DNA from: Dreissena polymorpha
Lineage: Eukaryota > Mollusca > Bivalvia > Myida > Dreissenidae
DNA length: 64,000 nt
Direction of reading: 5' to 3'
Assembly: GCF_020536995.1 (NCBI RefSeq)
Contig: NC_068366.1
Coordinates: 25,983,137-26,047,136 of the forward strand
Shown here: piece after piece, positions 59,086 to 64,000 of the stretch
Layout: each line of letters begins with the position of its first letter
Position numbering within the stretch: the first letter of the stretch is position 1
Made by a program: the position numbers and the translations under genes
Notes under the pieces: model-generated
The model's input: the letters and a program-made list of their open reading frames with translations, nothing else
Databases searched by the model: none
What the model was told of the DNA's origin: nothing

Positions 59086-60300
59086 CGTCGAAACACTCAT
59101 GTTCACGGCACATGGATATTTTCCGCTTATGATACCGGATTGACAACATGCCAGATGTGAGAATGACAAAGACAATGCTTCTTTGGGACTAATAACACAG
59201 ATATTGATAGTGTTCCGACATGGAACACATTGTCGAACATTGGATTCTATCAAATTTTACAAATAAATATCGATGCGAAACTATTTATTACTTAGGCAAT
59301 AGCACACGGCAGAGCTGGGTCGGACATCTATAATCGACCCGCTTCCGGCATAACGGCCCAAGGGCCATTATGCGAATAGGGTCGACGTATCTCATGTGAC
59401 GTATTTTTCTGTGACGAAACTAGCTAGACTCTCGTGAATTTAGGACAACAATTCGCATGTGGAGGGTATTTTATTTAACCGTTAAATGTTTTGTAAGCAT
59501 CGAATGAATCCCAAACACATTTCGGATTTTGTGTATGTCATGCATAATTGGGAGCTTCGATAGAAATACAATTATTGTGATCGCATTGCCATTCGATTTC
59601 GGAAATCGTGTTTTGGTGACAATGTTTAGCATTCGATACAATCGTTTATAAAAGTTTAAAATCAAAATAGATAAACAGATGGAATTGCAGAAAACGAAAG
59701 TGCACATCTTTGTGTACACTTTGTTTTATAAGCATTTAAGTTGTCACCGAGGTAAGTGTGTCTCTTACTATAAATTGTGCTGTTTGACGAATCCTGCTAG
59801 AACACAAAAAGAGGTATCAATTTAATGTACATATTAGTTTCAGTATCAATCGATATTTATATTATTCAAATTGTGTGCCACGTGTCATTATGTCCGATTC
59901 TTTAGTTGAGTAGTGGCATAATTTTATTGATCACCGTTTGCTTAGACTAAATGTGGAAGCCATTTTGTTCAGTTGAAGTCGCGTGATCTGATTCTTTTCA
60001 GATACAAAAAATCGGCCCAAATAAAATTTATATTGGCCCGCTAGATACGAATAACGTCCCGCTCGCGGCGTCATTTTGTTTCAATTTTAGTACCGATATA
60101 AAATACACTGTGTTCTTCGTCAGGCTAAAATAAATTTTAAGATACGTGTTTGGAACAATGAAAAAAGGACTTTTTTTGTCCGCCCAAGCACAAAACCTAC
60201 CGCCAAATAAAAAAGGAATATTAGTTTGATGAGTCTGTTTACATTCAGTAACAAGACTGCTGATACCCTAGATTGCTCAAATTAAAAACAAAAATTAACG
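59086..60300. other. Gene-free stretch
   Basis: AT-rich; short frame 59471-59719 without features. Confidence 0.45.
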
Positions 60301-60835
60301 GATACGGATGAAGACTGGACGATTTCGAATTCTAACAGTCGAGGAAAGACAGTGTGTGCTGTATATGGAACACAACGAGATTAAATACAGTTTCGATTTG
60401 AATAATATTATGCAACATTATCTTTAAATAACTTTCTTTCAAAGATAATATCACACTATATATATCTTCGAGACAAAGGAACACACCAGAATAGAGTTTG
60501 TGTTGTATATAACTTGCATATCGATTGTACAATGATTAGTCTAGAGAAGTCTCTATTATATTCTTCGTTAGTATATCACAATTTCATGGTTGTTTATATA
60601 AGTTGTACAGCCATATATCACCATATCGGTATATCGCGGTTCATTCAAACGATATATTGCGGTACGGTTTTGCTGACTTTATTAATTTTAACTTCGTACA
60701 AAACGCTCAATGGTTTCGTTCGACAAAGCACAATGCTTTGTTGCTCAGAAATTGTGTTTGACTTGATGTTGACGATTTTGAATTGTAAAGAGGCAGGAAA
60801 CGTGATCCATTTGTTCAGAACTTCAGATTATGATG

Positions 60836-61440
60836 CTCTTCTCACAAGGTCTGGTCTTCCATCCCTTAAAATAAGGCGATTAAGAATACTTTCCCAATTT
60901 TTTTATGTATAATAAGGATGGACCCTCTTATTTACATGGTTTGGTTGAAATTAGAGAAATTTTTTATAATTTTAGGTATTAAAATACAGTTAGGCTGCCT
61001 AAGACAAAAACAAACAGGTTTGGTATAAACTCTTTCAGATACACAGCTGCAAAACTCTGGAATAATTTACCAAATCACTTTAGGCAAATTTCATCCTTCA
61101 ACTCCATTAAATCCATGCTTGGGTACTGGAATGGATCAGTCTGCTCTTGTTCGTCTTGCATAAATAATTAAATATATTTAAAATATTAAAATTATTAGCC
61201 TGTGACACTGAAAGGGTTTCAATCAAATACGTCCTTGTATTTGCTAGTGTCTCCTCTTAGATATGTGTCCCTGCATGATCTCTACTCTTTGCCTTAGTTT
61301 GTAAACTTAAGTGCTTATGCTCCCTGTGTTACTTCCTTATGTATACCCTTATGTTTTGTTTTTCATGTGTTTACATATTTGTGTACATGTAATCAATGTC
61401 AATTAATCAGGTTCCCTATTTTTTAAAGACTCTTAATGTT
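60836..61440 (+). mobile_element. LINE 3' end remnant
   Basis: Plus-strand frames give RSGLPSLKIRRLRILSQFF, then NSFRYTAAKLWNNLPNHFRQ and SSFNSIKSMLGYWNGSVC, the last residues of many non-LTR retrotransposon ORF2 proteins. A 3' UTR-like stretch follows to about 61440, then a (ta)n run. Frame changes mark it as dead. Confidence 0.65.
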
Positions 61441-61452
61441 TAATTGAGCCGC

Positions 61453-61529
<77 letters not shown>

Positions 61530-61530
61530 T
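61453..61530. repeat. (ta)n microsatellite
   Basis: About 75 bases of ta then ttta repeats, directly after the LINE tail. Confidence 0.95.
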
Positions 61531-62435
61531 TATTTATTTATTCATATATATATATGTGTCTACGCCGACTTTAAAAGCTCTTCAGAGCTTGTGTTATTAT
61601 ATTTGAAATACCCGACTTTATAAATACATGTTACTTACTCCGTCATCCAATACATCGGGCGGAGCTGCAAACTGATGTATAAATACAGCGTGTAACAAAA
61701 CAAACAAATGTATGTATTGTGTTACTACATTTTTATAAAACCATACATTAATTGCAGTCCTTTGTCATTAATAATATTGACGATGTAGAACAGCTTGACC
61801 ATAATACCCTGTTGATTTTTTGCATAAATCTATTAAAGTCATGTTTACACTATTAAGATGAAATGACCCGCGTTATGCGAAAATAAGTATTATGACATAT
61901 ACGGCCAGCGTAGCTCCATCATAGCTCTTCAGGAGCATCACTTCTATTAAGTCACGCCATGTTTTCTGGTTTCATGACCGGACGTTGTTGCTCTTGACCA
62001 GACGGTGCGGATGTACAGTCGGGGGCGAAGATACGCTTGTATTATATGACATATCAATAATTTACGAATCACGCGGCTCATATGACTTTGTCTATTAATA
62101 GTGTATTAAAGTTGTATCAACAAGTCTATAACATTACCTTCCAGTAAGTAAAATGTATTTTTCGAATCACGTGTTTCTGTTTGTGTGAATATGTGGCTAA
62201 GGTTTACAAAATGAAGTTTACGGTTGATATCAAAAGTCATCAACCATATATTCTCTATTTTCCAATTTGAATAACCCGGCTAAATAAGCAGTCATACACC
62301 CGATTTGTACGCTTGGGATACATCAATTTAATTTGAATTATCTAGCCAGCCGTATGGCGATATTAATATCGTGGATACTGTATTGTTAGGTATTTAACAA
62401 GCAGGACGTACAACAACATGCATGTGTATATATAC
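61531..62435. other. Mostly gene-free; fragment of a bivalve repeat
   Basis: About 61870-61960 resembles the repeat at 8770-8890. A possible 33-base exon (61639-61671) was not accepted. Confidence 0.4.
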
Positions 62436-62499
62436 CTAAGATCATACATGGGCGCAGAAACATCAGGATCGGTATCAAAAGCATGGCCACGGTGAAAAT
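62436..62499 (-). CDS. Isolated candidate exon, 64 bases
   Basis: Acceptor ttacag and donor ttag|gtatat enclose DFHRGHAFDTDPDVSAPMYD plus LR, phase 1 in and 2 out. Composition is protein-like, but no neighbour exon in phase is certain, so the parent gene is unknown; it could be an upstream exon of the WSC/EGF gene or another gene. Confidence 0.3.
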
Positions 62500-64000
62500 C
62501 TGTAAGGAAAATGTGAAGATTTATACAATATAAATCATAAGACATTATGCAATAAGCATTACTTTTATGGAATGCTATCGACGTTTTTTGAAACAAAATA
62601 ACAATTTCATTAACCAACAGGAATCAAACAATTGTCTTGCATGAATAGTATTTAAATTATCAACTCATATATAAACATTTCCAACACATTAAATTCTCTT
62701 ATATTGTTTTCACGTTTGTGTATACAAATAAAACACTATATTGACCTACCTTGCTCGATCTATATTTCTCTTTATGAAAAATTACACCATATTGACAATA
62801 CGTTTAGATCCAGAACCTTTATTATGTGTCATAAATCCCTTTTGTATTCTCAGAAGCACATTGTTTAATATATTACTCAATAAACTCAAAATATTTTCTG
62901 ACAGTTTAGACAGCAAAATAAAACATACGTGAAAACAATATCCTGCTTTTATACCAAATTAACTATTTCGTCCAAAAAAAAGGTAACAATAATACCACTT
63001 TTGATTAAAATATAAAATAGTCTTCCGTTCTTGGAAGCAGTGAAAAGAAACAGCTAATGCGGTAAAGATGATTCATGTTACAATGACATTTAGCGAAATT
63101 TAATACAATCTACACGCATTTATAACAGTGCTTTAGGTTCTCAGATAACACATCATATTTTGCAGCATTTATTCACAATATTTCATTGACCGTTTTAGTT
63201 AAATATGAAGAAAGAAAAAGTACCGTTCTCGAGGACATCCTGTTCACTGTTTATTAGGTTGTTTATATACACACATTCACGCAATTTCGGATTTACCGTA
63301 CTTGACTCTAGATAAATATGAGATAAAGTATTATACTTATGACACATACTATATCATTATTATATTTAATTCATCAATGTATAAATAATAATTTTAACAA
63401 TTATTTGTTTATATCAAAAAGAAATCTGTATGTCACTCCTAACCCTCTCCAACATATGTCCAATTTATCGATATGTGCACTTATGAATTGAAATTTATTT
63501 GAAAAAAATGTGGTTTGAAAATCCTTGTTTGTTCTTCACTATTTTTTCTGTCTTGTGCTTTCTTACTTCTTCTAAATCCCTCGGCAATTTGTGTGCCTGG
63601 TTAATCGGTAAAGCTACTAAATTCATTTAAATTTATTTGGGCATCCATCCAAGGTTCGAGTTTTGGTTGTTCAAAGTTTCACAAAAAAACCATGTATTAT
63701 ATACCTATTAAATTCTTGGACTTCAATACTGCTGTTTTTGCACTATTGTACTGTAAATGAAATGTCGTTATGAACCATTCGATCTATAATTATAATATAT
63801 CTTTTTTAAATGCTCGCACACTACAGAATATCGTTCTGTTTCCATCTTATATTAGTTTACTTCATGAAACTCAACTTCTATACATTTACATTGTATGGAT
63901 AATAATGTTAATTTGTGACTAAATAATAGCATATTCACTGTCTTAAACTAACTAATTAACATAACTCTCGACATCTGCCATCTTATTTAGGTTTTGGGTC
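62500..64000. other. Gene-free stretch to the window end
   Basis: AT-rich, no supported exon or repeat. Confidence 0.45.

Noticed and set aside
61639-61671. 33-base exon on the minus strand
   Set aside because: Good acceptor and donor, but no neighbour confirms phase and the peptide is uninformative.

Overview
This is an AT-rich, intron-rich and very repeat-rich eukaryotic nuclear window. The interspersed repeats (hairpin elements whose arms read agcctgtgc/gcacaggct, TTAA-ended elements with a tRNA-like core, a Penelope-like element, Harbinger, long tcatca and ta microsatellites) and the WSC, SET and HARBI1 families point to a mollusc, most likely a bivalve such as a dreissenid mussel. The species call is inference from remembered repeat families; no search was run.

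Main result, about 107 to 19978, minus strand: 25 coding exons assembled by eye, all with GT/AG borders and one reading phase carried through 3,799 coding bases (about 1,266 residues), still open at the left edge. The model starts with a TATA box and a short ATG exon (19887-19921). It then encodes a KMT5A-like SET domain (exons at 15552-15652, 14793-14961, 13908-14106), a 22-base microexon, a long series of small exons almost all in phase 1-1 (including a duplicated pair of 66-base cassettes), acidic linkers with a coding 24-base repeat, a C2H2 finger plus a second finger-like motif, and a C-terminal tyrosine-recombinase-like domain (1869-2893 to 760-955) that keeps candidate Arg, Lys, Arg, His and Tyr residues, followed by acidic tail exons. 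A histone-methyltransferase-like head joined through amplified exons to a tyrosine-recombinase-like tail is the candidate for a little-described system.

16.8-36 kb: intron 1 carries a LINE remnant and a TTAA-ended tRNA-core element. Beyond the promoter are a GC-rich accgg island (20.7-21.3 kb), an 850-bp tcatca tract, hairpin elements, a possible 62-residue gene (29592-29780, minus), a 548-bp foldback element and a fresh 232-bp tandem duplication. No other gene is convincing here.

37-47.3 kb: a Penelope-like retroelement fossil (with a hammerhead-ribozyme-like motif near its end) is split by an 8.6-kb Harbinger DNA transposon. The Harbinger looks whole: a four-exon transposase (plus) and a five-exon Myb/SANT-like partner (minus), converging on each other, with matching terminal inverted repeats. 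Smaller repeats have landed inside it.

47.4-64 kb: a large palindrome, a 1.8-kb element with about 180-bp tandem units, more TTAA elements, three exons of a WSC plus EGF-like gene (minus, 52107-55544), a decayed mariner-type transposase in its first visible intron, (GA)n/(GGGA)n and tcatca tracts, a LINE tail and one isolated candidate exon (62436-62499).
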